The notes: generated by a model not told the origin, from the letters alone. A stretch of 64,000 nt of DNA from Carallia brachiata (GCA_021464245.1 JADCRB010000106.1:2414443-2478442); one strand, 5' to 3'. Counted from the stretch's first letter, positions 22,901-36,121 are shown. Numbers and translations are program-made.

Positions 22901-25900
22901 TGTTGCCGTCTCACATTTCACACTCACACAGGCAAAGAATATACTTTTGTTGTTGTACTTCTGGCCCTTTATACTTTTACGAGTGAGGAGTCTGGTTTTG
23001 TTGTAGTTTCCGGCTTACCTTTTATACTCCTGCAAGCAATCAACAAGCTTTGCTGTTGCTGTCTCACCTTTTATACTCGTACAGGCAAGGAGTATGCTTT
23101 GTTGTTGTCGTCTCACCTTTTTTATACTCTTATAGGCAATGATTCTACTTTTGTTATTATTACCGTCTTACCTTTTATCCTTGTGCGGCCTAAGCATTTG
23201 CTTTGTTGTTGTTACCGTCTCGCTTTTTTTGCTCGTGCAAGGAAGGAGTATGCTTTATTTTTGTGCTTTTTCCCATTTGTATTCTTGCGGGCAAGGAGTC
23301 TACTTTTACTATTGTTACCATCTTTGTTTTTATACTCGTGCAGGCAAGGAGTCTGGTTTTGTTGTTGTTGGCATCTTGCATTTTATACTCTTGCGGGCTA
23401 GAAGTCTACTTTGCTATTGTTGCCGTCACGCCTTTTATACCTGTGCAAGCACGAAATATGCTTTTGTTATTGTTGCCGTCTAGCCTTTTATGCTCGTACG
23501 GGCAAGGAGTCTGGTTTTGGTGACGTTGTCATCTTGCCTTTTATACTCTTGCGGGCAAGGAGTATGCTTTTGTTGTTATTGCCATCTTGCCTTTTATACT
23601 GGTGCAGACAAGGAGTCTAGTTTTGTTGTTGTTGCCATCTCGCTTTTAAACTTTGTGCGAGTAAAGAGTGTGCTTTGTTGTTGCCATCTTACCTTTTATC
23701 CTTGTTTGGGCAAGGTGCATGCTTTACTGTTGCTGCCTCACCTTTTATACTCGTGCAAGCAGGGTATATGCTTTTGTTGTTGTTGCTGTCTCGCCTTTTA
23801 TTCTCTTGCAGCCTAGAAATATGCTTTGTTGTTGCCGTCTCACCTTTTATACTCGTGTGGGCATGGAGTATGCTTTTGTTGTTGTTACCTTCTCGCCTTT
23901 TATACTTGTACAGGCAAGAGTCTGGTTTATTGTTGTTGCCGCCTCGCTTTTTACACTCGTGCGGGAAAGCAGCTTTATTGCCATCTCACCTTTTATAGTC
24001 ATGCGGGTAAGGAGTATGCCTTGTTGTTACCGCCCCACTTTTTATAGTCGTGCGCGGGCAAGCATCATGCTTTGTTCTTGCCATCTTGCCCTATAAAGTC
24101 GCGCAGGCAAGAAGTATGTGTATTTATTGCTGTCTTGCCTTTTATACTCTTGCGGGCAAGGTGTCTGTTTTTGTTGTTGTTGTCGTGTCGCATTTTATAC
24201 TTGTGTGGCCAAGCAGCATGCTTTGTTGTTGTCGTCTTGCCTTTTATACTCGTGCGGGCAAGCATCATGCTTTATTGCTGCCGTCTCGCCTTTTATAGCC
24301 GTGCGGGCTAGAAATATGCATTGTTATTGCCATGTCGCCTTTTATACTCTTCCAAGCAAGGAGTCTATCTTTGTTGTTGATGTTGTGATCTTGCTAGTGA
24401 GGGCTACGCGTCTGCTTTACTGTTGCCGTGTCGCCTTTTATACTCATGCGGGCATGGAGTATGCTTTTGTCGTTATTATTGTCTTCTCGCTATTGAGGGC
24501 TACGCGCTTGCTTTGCTATTGCTGTCTCCTCATTTATTCCCATACGGGCAAGGAGTCCGGTTTTGTTGTTGTTGCCATCTTGCCCTTTTATACTCATATG
24601 GGCAAACAATATGCTTTGCTGTTGTCGTCTTGCCTTTTATACTTGTGCAGGCAAGAAGTATGCTTTGTTGTTACCGTCTCATCTTTTGTATTCTTGCGGG
24701 CAAGGAGTCTATTTTTGTTGTTGTTGCAGTCTAACCTTTTACACTCTAGTGGGCTAGAAGTCTACTTTGTTTTTGCTACTATCTCACCTTTTATACTTGT
24801 GTAGGTGAGGAGTATGCTTTAGTTGTGCTTTTAGCCCTTTACACTCTTCCCCGGGCAAGGAGTCTGGTTTTGTTGTTGTTGTTGTCCCGCCTGTTATGGT
24901 CATGCTAGTAAAGAGTCTAGTTTTGTTGTTGTTGTTGTCTCACCTTTTGTACTTGTATGGGCACGGAGTATTTATTTGTTGTTGTACTTTTTGCTTTTTA
25001 TACCCTTGTGGGAAAGGAGTCTAGTTTTGTTGTTGTTGTCGTCTTGCCTATTATACTCATGTGGGCAAGGAGTATACTTTTGTTGTCGTACTTTTTGCTC
25101 TTTAGATTCTTTTGGGCAAGGAGTCTACTTTTGCTATTGTTGCCGTCTCATCCTTACAATTGTGCGAGCAAAGAGTCTAGTTTTGTTGTTGATGTCGTCT
25201 CACCTTTTATACTCAGGGGGTCGTGCATTATACTTTTGTTGTTGCACTTGTCACCTTTTATACTCTTGCAGCCAATGAGACTGCTTTTTTTGCTGTTGTC
25301 GTCTCGCATTCTATACATGTATGGGCTAGGAGTCTGCTTTCCTATTATTACTGTCTCGCCTTTTATACTCTAGTGGACAAGGTGTATGTTTTGCTGTTGC
25401 CATCTTACCTTTTATACTCGTGCGGGCAACGAGTAAGCTTTAATGTTGCCTTCTCGCCTTTTATACTCGTGCGGGTAAAAGCATGCTTTGTTGTTGCCCC
25501 CTTTCCGTTTATACTCCTACAGGCAAGAAGTATGGTTTTGTTGTTGTTTGCCGTCTCGCCTTTTATACTTGTACGGGTAAGGAGTCTGGTTTTTTGTTGT
25601 TGTCGCCTCGACTTTTTTACTCATGCGAGCAAGCAGCATGCTTTGTTGTTGCCGTCTGGCCTTTTATAGTCGTGCGGGCAAGGAGTATGCTTTGTTGTTA
25701 CCATTTCGTCTTTTATACTCGAACGAATGAAGAGTTTACTTTTGTTTTTGTACTTGTCACCTTTGATACTCTTCCAGGAAAATAGTCTAGTTCTGTTGTT
25801 GTTGCCGTCTCGCCTTTTATACTCGTGCAGGCAAGGAATATGCTTTTGTTGTTGTGCTTTTTGCCTTTTAAACTATTGCGGGCACAGAGTCTACTTGTGT

Positions 25901-28900
25901 CGTTCTTGTTGCGTTGCGTTTTATACACGTGGAAGCAATGTGTCTGGCTTTGTTGTTGCTGAGATCTACGCCCTTTATACTCTTGCAGCCAAGGAGTATA
26001 CTTTCGTTGTTGTACCTTTCGACTTTTATACTCTTGCAGGTAAGGAGTCCACTTTTGTTGTTGTTGTCGTCTCGCCTTTTATACTCATGCAGGCTGGAAG
26101 TCTGCTTTTGTTGTTGTTGCTGCCTTGCCTTTTATATTTGTAGAGGCAAGGAGTCTTGGTTTGTGGTTGTTGCCATCTCACCTTTTATACTAGTACCAGC
26201 AAGCAATCGGCTTCATTGTTGCCGTCTTGCCTTTTGCACTTGGGCCGGTGAGGTGCATACTTTTGTTGTCGTACTTGTTGCCTTTTATACTCTTGCGAGC
26301 AAGGAGTCTGGTTTTGTTATTATTGTCGTAGCTTTTTATACTCTTAAGGGCTATCCTTTTGCTTTGCAGTTGATACCGTCTCACCTTTTATGCTCATGCA
26401 GGCAAGGAGGATACTTTTGATTTTGTACTTTTTGCCCTTTATATTCTTCCAGGCATGGAGTCTACTTTTGCTGTTGTTTTCGTCTCGCCTTGTATACTCG
26501 TCTGGGCTGGGAGTCTGCTTTTGTTGTTGTTGACGCCTTGCCTATTATACTCGTGCGGGTAGGGAGTATGCTTTTTTTGTTGCCGTGTCGCCTTTTATAC
26601 TCGTACGGGCAAGAAGTCTGGTATGTTGTTGTTGCCGTCGGGCCTTTTGTACTCGTGCGAGCAAGCAACATGCTTTGTTGTTGCCATATTGCCTTTTATA
26701 CTCGTGTGGGCAAGGTATATGCTTTGTTGTTGCCGTCTTGCTTTTTATACTTGGGCGGGTGATGAGTATACCTTCATTGTTGTACTTTTTGCATTTTATA
26801 CTCTCCAGGTAAGTAGTCTGGTTTTGTTGTTATTGCCTTCTCGCCTTTTATACTCATGCAGGCAAAGAGTATACTTTTGTTGATATACTTTTTGCCTTTT
26901 ACACTCTTGCGGGCAAGGAGTCTACTTTTATTGTTGTTGCCATCTTGCCTTTTATGCTCGTGTGGGTAAGGATTCAGGCTTGTTGTTGTTGCTGTCTCGC
27001 CTTTTATACTCATGTTTGCAAGGAGTATACTTTTGTTATTGTGCCTTTTGCCTTTTATACTCTTGCAGGCAAGCAGTCTCCTTTTATTGTTGTTGCCTTC
27101 TCGCCTTTCTTACTCGTACGGGCTAGGAGTCTGCTTTGCTGTTATTAGCATCTCGACTTTCATATTCGTGCGGGCATGGTGTATGGTTTTGTTATTGTTT
27201 GCCGTCTGCCTTTTGTACTCATGCGGGCAATGAGTATACTTTTGTGGTTGTACTTTTTGCCTTTTATACTGTTGCGGCAAGGAGTTTGCTTTTGTTGTTG
27301 TTACTGTCTCGCCTTTTATACCCATGCAGGCAAAGAGTCTGGTTTTGTTGTTGTTGTCCTCTCGCCTTTTATACTAATGCGGGCAACGAGTGTGCTTTTG
27401 TTATTGTTGTTGTCTCACGTTCTATACTCGTGCGGGCTAGGAGTGTGCTTTGCTGTTGTTGCTGTCTCGCCTTTTATACTCATGCGAGCAAGGAGTATAC
27501 TTTTGTTGTTGTACCTTTTGCCTTTTATACACTAGCGAGCAAAGAGCATGCTTTTGTTGTTGTTACTATCTCACCTTTTACACCCGTGCGGGCAAGGAGT
27601 CTGGTTTTGTTGTTGTTGTCGTCATGCCTTTTATGCTCGTGTGGGCAATGAGTGTGCTTTGCTGTTGCCGCATCACCTTTTATATTCATGCGGCCAAGGA
27701 GCGTTCCTTTGTTAATGTTGTCGTCAAACGTTTTATACTTGTGAGGGCAAGGAATTTGGTTTTGTTATTGTTGTCGTGTCGCCTTTTATGTTTGTGAGGG
27801 TGAGGAGCATGCTTTGTTGTTGTCGTCTCATCTTTTATACTCGTGCAAGTAAGGAGTATCCTTTGCTATAGCCGTCGCGCCTTTTACACTTGTGCAGGCA
27901 AAGACTATGCTTGTGTTGTTGTTGCCATCTCAACGTTTATACTTGTACGGGCAAGTAGTCGAGCTTTGTTGTTGCTGTCTCAACTTTTATACACGCCTTT
28001 TATACATGTGTGGGTAAGGAATATGCTCTATTATTACATATGCCTTTTAAGCTCATGCAGGCAAATAGTATGCTTTGCTGTTGCTATCTCGTATGGACAA
28101 GGGGTCTAGTTTTGTTGTCATTACCCTCTTGCCTTTTATACATGTGCGGGCCAACTGCACACTTTGTTGTTGTCGTCTCGCCTTTTATACTCGTGTAGAC
28201 ATGGAGTTTGCTTTGTTGTTGCTTTCTTTTATACACTTGCAGGCAAAGTGTCTAGTTTTGTTGTTGTTGCCATCTCAATTTTTATACTCATTTGGGCAAG
28301 GAGTATGCTTTGCTGATGTCATCTCGCCTTTTACAGTCATGCGACCAAAGGGTATGCTTTTGTTGTTCTTACTATCTCGCCTTTTACGCTCGTGCGGGCA
28401 AGGATTCTTGTTTTGTGTTGTTTTCATCTTGCCTTTCATACATGTGTGGGGTAAGAGTATGCTTTGCTATTGTCATCTCGCCTCTTATACTCGTGCGAGC
28501 AAAGAATGTGCTTTTGTTGTTGTTGCCATTTCGCATTTTATACTTGTGCGGCCAAGGAGTGTGGTTTTGTTGTTGTTGTCATCTTGCCTTTTATACTCGT
28601 GCGGGCGAGGAGCATGCTTTTTAGTTGCGTCTTGCCCTTTATACTCTTGCACGAAAGGAATATGCTTTGCTATTGCTGTCTCGCCTTTTATACTCGTGTG
28701 GGCAAGGAGTATGCTTTTGTTGTTATTGTTGTCTCAACTTTTATACACGTACGGGCACTGAGTCTGGTTTTGTTGTTATTGTCGTCTCGTCCTTTATACT
28801 CGTGCGGGCAGGGAGTATGCTTTGTTGTTGTTGTCTCGTCTTTTATACTTTTGCAGGCAAGGAGTATGCTTTACTATTGTCGTCTCGCCTTTTATACAAT

Positions 28901-31900
28901 TGATGAAAGGAGTATGCTTTATACTCATGCAGGCAAGGAGTATGTTGTGCAGTTGCTGTCTCGCCTTTTATACCCAAGTGAGCAAGGAGCATCCTTTTGT
29001 CGTTGTTGTCGTCTCGCCTTTTATACTCATATGGCAAGGAGTCTGATTTTGTTGTTGTTGCCATCTCGCCATTTATACTCATGCGGGCAAGGAGTATACT
29101 TTTGTTTTTGTACTTTTTGCCTTTTATACTCATGCAGGCAAGGAGTCTGCTTTGCTATTGTTACCATCTCACATTTTACACTCTGTGAGCAAGTAGTATA
29201 CTTTTGTTGTTGTACTTTTTTCCTTTTATACTCTTGCGGAGAAGGAGTCTAGTTTTGTTTTGTTTTCGTCTCGCCTTTTATCGTTGTGCGGCAAGGAGTG
29301 TAGTTTTGTTGTTGTTACCGTCCCGCCTTCTATTCTTGGGAGGGCAAGGAGTGTACTTTCGTTGTTGTGCTTGTCATCTTTTATGCTCTTGCAAGCAAGG
29401 AGCCTGGTTTTGTTGTTTTTGCCTTCTCGCCTTTTACACTAGTGCGAGCTAGGAGTCTGCTTGGTTGTTGTTGCCGTCTTGCCTTTTTGAACGCGTGCAA
29501 GAAGGTGTATACTTTTCTTGTTGTACTTTTCGCCTTTTATACTCTTGCGGGTAATGAGTCTAATTTTGTTGTTGTTACTGTCTCGCATTTTATACCTGTG
29601 TAGGCAAAGAGTCTGGTTTTGTTGCTATTGCCGCCTCGCCTTTTATACTCTGGTGGACAAGGAGTCTACTTTTGTTGTTGTTACTTCTTGCCTTTTATCT
29701 TCGTAGTTAAGGAGAGTAGTTTTGTTGTTGTTGTCGTCCCGCCTTATATACTCGGGAGGGCAAGGAGTCTACTTTTGTTGTTGTGCTTGTTGCCTTTTAT
29801 ACTCTTGCATGCAAGGAGTCTACTTTTTTTGTTTTTGCCTTCTCGCCTTTTGCACTCGTGCAGGCTAGGATTCTGCCTTGCTGTTGTTGCCATGTTGCCT
29901 TTTATACACGCAAGAAGGAGTATACTTTTCTTGTTGTACGTTTTGCCTTTTAAGCTCTTGCGGGCAATGAGTCTACTTTTGTTGTTGTTACTATCTCGCA
30001 TTTTATACCTGTGCTAGCAAAGAGTCTGGTTTTGTTGCTATTGCCGCGCCTTTTACACTCGTGTAGGCAAGGAGTATGCTTTGCTATTGCCATCTTGCCT
30101 TTTATGCCCGTGCAAGCAAAGAGTACACTTTTGTTGTTGTTGTCATCTCTCCTTTTATGCTCGTAGGGCAAGGAGTCTGGTTTTCTTGTTGTTGCAGTCT
30201 CTCCTTTTATACTCAAGGGGAGAGGAATGCTTTCTTGTTGTTGTCTTGCCTTTTATACTCGTGCGGGCGAGAGAATGTTTTGCTTTGCCATCTTGCCATG
30301 GTACTCTGCGGGCAAGGAGTACGCTTTGTTTTTGCCATCTCGCCGGGTACTCATGGTAAGGAGTACGCTTTGTTTTGCCACCTCGCCTTTTAAACTCTTG
30401 CATGGAAAGAGTATGCTTTGCTGTTGCCATTGCCATCTTGCATTTTATACTCGTACAGGAGGGAACCGTCTCGCCTTTAATACTCGCACGGGTAAGCTAT
30501 GCGTTGCTATTGCTATGTCGCCTTTTATACTCTTACGAGAAAAGAGTATGCTTTGCTGTTGCCATCCCGCCTTTTATACTCGTGGCCAAGGCGTATACTT
30601 TGTTCTTGTCGTCTCGCCTTTTATACTTATGCGGGTAAGGAGTATGCCTTGTTGTTGACGTGTCACCTTTCACACTCGTGCGGGCAGCAAGTATGTTTGT
30701 TTGTTGTTTCGTCTCACTTTTTATACTCGTAAACAAGGAGTTTGGTTTTGTTCTTTTTGTCTCGCCTTTCTTACTCGTGCAGGCAAGCAGCACACTTTGT
30801 TGTTGCTGCTCGCATTTTATACTCATAAGGACAGGGAGTCTAGTTTTGTACTTGTTGCTGTCTCGCCTTTTTTACTCATGCAAGCAAAAAACATCCTATG
30901 TTGTTACTATCTCGCCTTTTATACTCGTAGGACAAAAAGTATGCTTTGTTGTTGTCGTCTCACCTTTTATACTCTTACGGGCAAGGAGTCTGGTTTTGTT
31001 GTTGTCGTCGTCTCGTCTTTATACTCGTTCGGGCTAGGGGTATGCTTTGTTATTGCTACCGTCTCCACTTTTATACTCGTGTCGGCTGCTTTTGTTGTTG
31101 TTGTCTCTCATCTTTATACTCGTGCGGGCTAGGAGTATGCTTTGTTATTGCTACTGTTTCCACTTTTATACTCGTGCGGCATGGAGTATACTTTTGTTGT
31201 TGTACTTTTGCCTTTTATACTCTTGCTAGTAAAGAGTCTACTTTAGTTGTTTTTCCATCTTGCCTTTTATCTTCGTGCGAGCAAGGACTTTGGTTTTGTT
31301 GCTGTTGTCGTCCACATTATACTCAGGCAGGCTAGGAGTATACTTTTGTTGTTGTGCTTGTCGCCTTTCTTCCTTTTGCCGGCAAGGACTCTGCATTTGT
31401 TGTTTTTGTTGTCTTGCCTTTTAAAATCGTGCGGGCTAGGAGTTTGATTTGCTATTGTTACTGTCTCGCCTTTTTTACTCATACAGGCAAGGAGTATACT
31501 TTTGTTGTTGTACTTTTCGCCTTTCATACTCTTGTGGGCAAAGAGTCTGCTTTTGTTGTTGTTACTACCTCGCCTTTTATACCCGTGCGGGCAAGGAGTT
31601 TGATTTTGTTGTTGTTGCCATCTCGCCTTTTATTCTTGTGCAGGTAAGGAGTATGCTTTGTTGTTGTCTCGCCTTTTAAACTCGTGCCGGTAAGGAGTAT
31701 ACTTTACTGTCGCCGTCTCGCCTTTTTTACTTATGTGAGTAAAGAGTATGCTTTTGTTGTTCTTGCCATCTCACCTTTACACTCGTATGGGCAAGGAATC
31801 TACATTTATTATTTTTGCTGTCTTGCCTTTTATACTCGTACGGGTGAGGAACATGCTTTGTTGTTGCTGTCTCGCCTTTTATGCTCATACGAGCAAGGAG

Positions 31901-33530
31901 TATACTTTTGTTGTTGTACATTTTGCCTTTTACACTCTTGCAGGCAAGGTGTCTGCTCTTATTGTTGTTACTATCTTGCCTTTTATACCCGTGTAGGCAA
32001 GAAGCCTGGTTTTGTTGTTGTCGTCGTCTCGCCATTTATTCTTGTCTGGGTAAGGAGTATGCTTGTTGTTGCCGTCTCATCCTTTAGTTGTGTGGGCAAA
32101 GAGTCTAGTTTTGTTTTGCTGCCAACTCGCCCCTTTTAACTCTTGTAGCAAGAAGCAAGCTTTACTATTGTCGTCTGCTTTTTATACTTGCATGGGCTAG
32201 GAGTGTGCTTTTGTTATTGTTGCCATCTTGCCTTTTATACTCTCACGGCATGGAGTCTGCATTTGTTTGGTTGCTCTCGCTTTTATGCTCATGCAGGCTA
32301 GGAGTATGCTTTGTTGTTGCTACTGTTTTCCCTTTTATACTCGTGTGGGAAAGGAGTATACTTTTGTTGTTGTACTTTTTGCCTTTTATACCTAGCGGGC
32401 AAGAGTCTACTTTTGCTGTTGTTGTGTCTCGCCTTTTATCTTGCGTAGGCAAGGACTCTGGTTTTGTTGTTCTTGTCGTCTTGCCCTTTATACTCCAACG
32501 GGCTAGGAGTATACTTTTGTTGTTGTGATTGTCGCCTTTCATACTCTTGCGGGCAAGGAGTCGGCATTTGTTGTTTTTGTTGTCTAGCCTTTAAACTCGC
32601 GTGGTCTACGAATCTGTTTTGCTGTTATTACCATCTCGCCATTTATACTTGTGCCGGTAAGGAGTAAACTTTTGTTATTGTACCTTTCACCTTTTATACT
32701 GATGTTACAAAGAGTCTACTTTTGTTGTTGTTACTGTCTCGTTCTTATACCCGTGCGAGCAAGGAGTCTGATTTTGTTGTTGTTGCCGTCTTGCCTTTCA
32801 TTCTTGTGCAGATAAGGAGTATGCTTTGCTATTGCCGTCTCACCTTTTATACTCGTGCAGGCAAGGAGTGCTTTGCTATTACCATCTCGCCTTTTTTACT
32901 CGAGCGAGTAAAGAGTATGCTTTTGTTGTTCTTACCATCTCGCCTTTTACATTCGTGCGGGCAAAAGTCTACATTTATTATTTTTACTGTCTTGCCTCTT
33001 ATACTCGTACGGTGGAGGAGCATGCTTTGTTGTTGTTGTCTCGCTTTTTATAATCAGCGGGCGGGAGTATACTTTTGTTGTTGTACACTTCGCCTTTTAT
33101 ACACTTATGGCAAGGTGTCTACTCTTGTTGTTGTTACTGTCTTGCCTTTTATACCCATGTATGCAAGGAGCCTGGTTTTGCTGCTGTTGTTATCTCGCCA
33201 TTTATTCTTGTGTGGTTAAGGAGTATGCTCTACTGTTGCCGTCTGTCTTTTACTCGTGAGGGAAAGGAGTCTAGTTTTGTTGCTGCTGCTAATGGGCCTT
33301 TTATACTCGTAAAGGCAAGGAGTAAGCTTTGCTGTTGCCGTCTTACTTTTTATACTTACATGGGCCAGGAGTGTGCCTTTGTTGTTGTTGTCGTCTTGCC
33401 TTTTATGCTCTCGTGGGCACAGAGTCTGCAGTTGTTGTTGTTGTTGTCTCACTTTTATGCTTGCACGGGCTTGGAGTATGCTTTTTGTTACTACTGTCTC
33501 CCCTTTTATATTCGTACGCCAGGAGTATAT

Positions 33531-34150
33531 GTTTGTTGTTGTACTTTTCGCCTTTTATACCATTGTGAGCAAGGAGTCTACCTTTGCTGTTGTTGCCGTC
33601 TCACCTTTTATCTTCATGCTGGCAAGGACTCTAGTTTTGTTGTTGTCGTCCTGCCTTTTATACTCTAGCGGGCTAGGAGTATACTTTTGTTGTTGTGATT
33701 GTCTACTTTCATACTCTTGTGGGCGAGGAGTTTGCATTTGTTGTTTTTGTTGTCTAGCCCTTTAAACTCGCACGGACTACGAGATTGCTTTGCTGTTGTT
33801 ACCATCTCGCCTTTTATACTCGTGCGGGCAACGAGTAAACTTTTGTTGTTGTACTTTTCGCCTTTTATACCATTGTGAGCGAAGAGTCTACCTTTGCTGT
33901 TGTTGCCGTCTCACCTTTTATCTTCATGCTGGCAAGGACTCTAGTTTTGTTGTTGTCGTCCTGCCTTTTATACTCTAGCGGGCCAGGAGTATACTTTTGT
34001 TGTTGTGATTGTCTACTTTCATACTCTTGTGGACGAGGAGTTTGCATTTGTTGTTTTTGTTGTCTAGCCCTTTAAACTCGCACGGACTACGAGATTGCTT
34101 TGCTGTTGTTACCATGTCGCCTTTTATACTCGTGCGGGCAACGAGTAAAC
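33531..34150. repeat. About 310-bp (six-monomer) tandem duplication in array C
   Basis: Two units of 310 bp (33531-33840 and 33841-34150) differ by only a few bases. The landmark CATTGTGAGC lies at 33561 and 33871. Neighbouring monomers are much more diverged, so this is a recent unequal exchange. Confidence 0.85.
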
Positions 34151-34817
34151 TTTTGTTGTTGTACTTTTCACCTTTTATACTCTTGTTGGCAAAGAATCTT
34201 CTTTTGTTATTGTTACTGTCTCGTCTTTTATACCCGTGCGGGCAAGTAGTCTGATTTTGTTGTTGTTGCTGTCTCGCCTTTTATTCTTGTGCAGGTAAGG
34301 AGTACGCTTTGCTGTTGTCATCTCGCCTTTTATACTCGTGCAGGCATGCTTTGCTGTTGCCATCTCGCCTGTTCTACTAGTGCGAGTAAAAAGTATGATT
34401 TTGCTGTTCTTACCAACTCCCCTTTGTGCAGGTAAAGAGTATGCTTTGCTATTGCTATCTCGCCTGTTTACTTGTGCAAGCAAGGAGTCTAGTTTTGTTG
34501 CTGTTGCCTACTCGCCTTTTATACCTGTGCTAGAATGAAATATGGTTTGTTGTTGTCGTCTCGCCTTTTATACTCCTATGAGCAAGGAGCATGCTTTTGT
34601 GGTTGTTGTCGTCCTGCCTTTAATACTCATGTGGGCAAGGAGTCTGGTTTTGTTGTTGTTGTTGTTGCAGGTAAGGAGCATGCTTTGTTGTTGCCATCCT
34701 GCCTTTTATACTCGTGTGTGTAAAGAGTATGCTTTGTTGTTGTCGTCTCACCTTTTATGCTATTGTGGGGAAGGAATATGCTTTGTTGTTACGATCTCAC
34801 CTTTTATGCTCGTGCGG

Positions 34818-35146
34818 GCCTGTTCCTTGATTTTGTCTAGCAAGTCACTCTGCACTAGAGTGAGGGCAGCAACCGTCTCTTGCACTTGTCGACAGCTTAG
34901 GGCATCCACCACCTGATTTTGTATGCCTAGCTTGTGTTCCCAAGTAAAATCATACTCAGCCAACAACTCCTGCCACTGCGCCTGCTGTGCAGAAAGCTTG
35001 TTCTGAGTCTAAAAGAATGTGGTAGCCACATTGTCAGTCCGAACCACGAATCGGGTACCCAGCAAATACACCCTCCAGGTGCGAAGGCAATGCACCACTG
35101 CCAGAATCTCCTTCTCATGGGCTGAGTATTGCTGCTCTGCATCATC
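34818..35146 (-). pseudogene. Gypsy RNase H C-terminus and tether (element 4, antisense part)
   Basis: The - strand encodes YSAHEKEILAVVHCLRTWR, then YLLGTRFVVRTDN, then LAEYDFTWEHK and NQVVDALSC. This is the C-terminal half of RNase H and the start of the connection region before integrase. RNase H would remove genomic RNA during reverse transcription. The 3' side is cut by satellite C at 34817. The 5' side ends at 35146 against integrase sequence in the opposite orientation. A stop or shift occurs near the TTFF segment. It is homologous to 36125-36450. Confidence 0.86.
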
Positions 35147-35546
35147 GTGGGCTGGTTCCAAAGTATGACGGTCCCTGCACAGTGATGAAGAAAGTTGGCA
35201 ATGTTGCATACAGGTTGCAGCTCCCAGAAAGGTTGAAGGTGCATCCAACCTTCAACGTGAGTTTCTTAAAGCCCTTCCACGAGGAAGCAGGCGATAAGCC
35301 CCCAAGGAAACAAGCACGAAGTGCTCCCCCTACAATCAGAACTGAGTTCCAATGTAAAGTGGAGAAAATTCTAGACCACCTAACGCAGGGACAAAGTAAG
35401 AAGAATAGGCGGGTTGAGTACTTGGTGTAGTGGAAGAATGCCCCAGATAGTGAGGTGAGATGGGAAAGAGATGTGAATCTATGGCAGTTCGACAAGCAGG
35501 TGGAAGACTACCTATCAACCTTACCAACGAGGACGTTGGCTTCAAT
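35147..35546 (+). pseudogene. Gypsy integrase C-terminus with chromodomain (element 4, sense part)
   Basis: The frame begins at LVPKYDGP and continues VGNVAYRLQLPERLKVHPTF, FLKPFHEEAGD, APPTIRTEF and SKKNRRVEYLV. One in-frame stop follows VEYLV near 35428, where the 4627-5074 copy reads VKWK. It is otherwise better preserved than that copy. It meets antisense RNase H at 35146 in a short shared sequence, so the two belong to an inversion junction and not to one gene. A polypurine tract and LTR follow. Confidence 0.88.
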
Positions 35547-35560
35547 AGGTGGGGGTGGTT
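35547..35560 (+). other. Polypurine tract (element 4)
   Basis: AGGTGGGGGTGGTT stands directly before the LTR start TGTTAGCCCC. It matches the tract at 5075-5088. Confidence 0.6.
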
Positions 35561-36093
35561 TGTTAGCCCCATGAACACTTGGCATGCAGGAGTTGGCGGC
35601 ACCTTGCGCCAATTCCTAGCATGGGCCTTTGGAGTGGCTGGGCACTCCTTGAAGCAAGGTGAAAGCTGAGAGGGTCAGCATAGGCACGAGCCTACATGCG
35701 GGTCCCAGTGTGGACCAAGACTTAGGTTAGACAAAGGATGCTGGGCTACATGTTCGTGGGCTCCATCAGATGGGCAATAGGCTTGGGCCAAGAGGCCCAA
35801 AACACAGGACTGGGTCTTGGCTAACTCTGCATGGCACTGCATGGCATTGTAAGGCATTGCGTGGCACCGAGTCTCCTACGACGTGTGGAACGTGGGGATG
35901 TGTGGGTGTTGCTCTATCCGGTTGGCCGAGCATCAGGATGATGCAAGGTTCCCGTAGATGCTCTTTTGTCTCTTTTGAGTGTGTGAGTTGTGTGCCTACT
36001 TATAAAGTTCCATTGTGCAATCCTTCTGCGTGTACGGTTGGCTGAGACTAAGTGTGACTTAGTGCCATCACAAGGCAAAATTTTGGGTGAGAA
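35561..36093 (+). mobile_element. LTR copy 4, internally deleted
   Basis: The LTR begins TGTTAGCCCC and is collinear with copy 1 until about 35943 (CATCAGGATGATG). It then jumps to the region just before the last about 150 bp (CAAGGTTCCCGTAG). About 300 bp holding the GATAAGG repeats, TATA box and AATAAA are lost. The extreme 3' end and primer-binding site are also lost. At 36094-36121 sequence from the gag leader (CCAATGGTAGGTGGTTCTGG) follows, so this LTR once sat between an integrase end and a gag start. Confidence 0.85.
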
Positions 36094-36121
36094 CCAATGG
36101 TAGGTGGTTCTGGTTTTGATC
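36094..36121 (+). other. Gag-leader scrap between LTR copy 4 and antisense RNase H
   Basis: About 28 bp match the start of gag (ATGGTAGGTGGTTCTGG against ATGGCAGGTGGTTCGGG) on the + strand. They are then broken by - strand RNase H sequence. Confidence 0.6.

Larger units (their letters stand above)
18212..34817 (-). repeat. Satellite array C (about 52-bp monomers), the largest block
   Basis: About 16.6 kb, or roughly 315 monomers, with TATAAAAGG on the - strand. Measured steps around 27311-27573 are 53, 53, 52, 51 and 53 bp. Units carrying TTGTTGTACTTTTTGCC are regularly followed by CTCTTGCGGGCAAGGAGT units, so monomer types are ordered. Recent local duplications of 98 bp (19741) and about 310 bp (33531) are visible. 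The first 5.4 kb are an inverted copy of array B. The left edge interrupts IGS and the right edge interrupts a retrotransposon RNase H. No host gene or RNA gene was found inside. Confidence 0.95.
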
